The notes under the pieces were generated by a model. That model worked only from the letters and a program-made list of their open reading frames with translations. It did no database searches and had not been told where the DNA came from. A program made the position numbers and the translations under genes. A DNA stretch of 64,000 bases from Acidobacteriaceae bacterium (GTDB lineage: Bacteria; Acidobacteriota; Terriglobia; Terriglobales; Acidobacteriaceae), in contig PKXU01000201.1 in NCBI GenBank assembly GCA_003132445.1, forward strand, positions 62,001 through 126,000, read 5' to 3'. This document shows, in pieces, positions 63,427 through 64,000 of this stretch; positions within the stretch are counted from its first letter, which is position 1; each line of letters starts with the position of its first letter.

Positions 63427-64000
63427 ATGATGAAACGTCGACAGTTTCTTCACGCAGGTCTGGCAGTTGGAGGAGCCGTTCTCGCTTCCAAAGTGCCGTT
63501 TCCACGAGCATGGGCGCAATCCAGTTCCACTGACTCCCGGACTATCGATTCCCGGATTGAAATTCTGACTGGCGAGCCGCTCGGCACCATTTCCCCTAAT
63601 CTCTATGGCCATTTCACGGAAAATCTGAGCGGAGTGGTTTATGACGGAATCTGGGTGGGACCGAATTCAAAGGTCCCCAACGTGGATGGAATTCGCAAGG
63701 AACTCATCGACGAGATGCGGAAGATCAAGGCTCCGGTAGTGCGTTTTCCGGGCGGCTGCTTCGCTGACAGCTACGATTGGAGGGACGGAATTGGGCCCAC
63801 CGACAAGCGTCCGCTCAGAACCAACTTCTGGAACCAGGGTGAGGCGCCGGAAGCTCCGGCTTCTCACCGATACGATCCAAATCAGTTCGGCACCAACGAG
63901 TTCGTGCATTTCTGCAAGCTGATCGGCAGCGAGCCGTATTTGGCCGCAAACCTGCGCAGCCTGCCCGCAGAAGAACTCTACCGCTGGGTCGAATACTGCA
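63427..64000 (+). CDS. Tat-exported alpha-L-arabinofuranosidase (GH51), cut by window end
   Basis: First 191 codons only. Twin-arginine signal MMKRRQFLHAGLAVGGAVLA ending in RAWAQ. Then the GH51 N-terminus: TISPNLYGHFTENLSGVVYD-GIWVG, VPNVDGIRKELIDEMRKIKA, VVRFPGGCFADSYDWRDGIG, FGTNEFVHFCKLIGSEPYLA. The catalytic Glu pair lies beyond the window. Two adjacent ATGs (63427, 63430). Releases arabinose from arabinan and arabinoxylan; under operator F. Confidence 0.9.
   Translation, partial: MMKRRQFLHAGLAVGGAVLASKVPFPRAWAQSSSTDSRTIDSRIEILTGEPLGTISPNLYGHFTENLSGVVYDGIWVGPNSKVPNVDGIRKELIDEMRKIKAPVVRFPGGCFADSYDWRDGIGPTDKRPLRTNFWNQGEAPEAPASHRYDPNQFGTNEFVHFCKLIGSEPYLAANLRSLPAEELYRWVEYC

Overview
The window looks like a chromosomal segment of a GC-rich Gram-negative bacterium, most likely an Acidobacteriota (Terriglobia/Koribacter-like) soil organism. 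This is inferred from the gene families present: DUF2934, ASPIC/UnbV FG-GAP proteins with an SCO partner, small Cys-patterned secreted proteins, S53 kumamolisins, PQQ-type beta-propellers and Tat-exported arabinan hydrolases. Many short dispersed hairpin repeats between genes point the same way. I recognise no rRNA, tRNA, CRISPR array, phage or transposase gene.

Left part (1-34 kb): mostly housekeeping genes. They include a FecR-like protein cut by the window edge, a peroxiredoxin with an in-frame UGA at the peroxidatic position (probable selenoprotein), acyl-CoA ligase, thiG, an FtsB-like protein, a phosphohexomutase, cutA, a DUF1015-amidase-GerMN-rph run, radical SAM, a SpoIIE phosphatase, malate and isocitrate dehydrogenases, glutathione peroxidase, two MacB-type permeases, glutamine synthetase, a LysR regulator and a barrel-less POTRA protein. 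Two unlinked proteins (18.5 and 28.9 kb) carry the Thr1/Asp17/Lys33 pattern of proteasome-type Ntn hydrolases, one cytosolic and one exported.

Middle (35-47 kb): a dispersed polyamine set. It has pyruvoyl arginine decarboxylase, a deoxyhypusine-synthase-like protein, N-carbamoylputrescine amidase and agmatine deiminase, which together give arginine -> agmatine -> N-carbamoylputrescine -> putrescine and possibly onward to a triamine. They are interspersed with a HEAT-repeat protein, a sedolisin protease, nuoI and tadA. The agmatine deiminase gene carries an in-frame insertion of a mobile-looking palindromic repeat.

Right part (47-64 kb): an L-arabinose/arabinan utilisation region. It holds GH43, GH39, araA, a LacI-family regulator, araD-araB, GH127 and GH51 (cut by the window end). 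Six copies of a GCAAACGTTTGC-like palindrome lie in front of these genes and between araA and the regulator, so the regulon can be read from the sequence. Embedded in it is a rearranged block (55.2-58.7 kb): a 2.45-kb segment holding a TPR/UnbV gene has been inverted, splitting a parvulin isomerase gene on one side and an SCO/copper-chaperone gene on the other.
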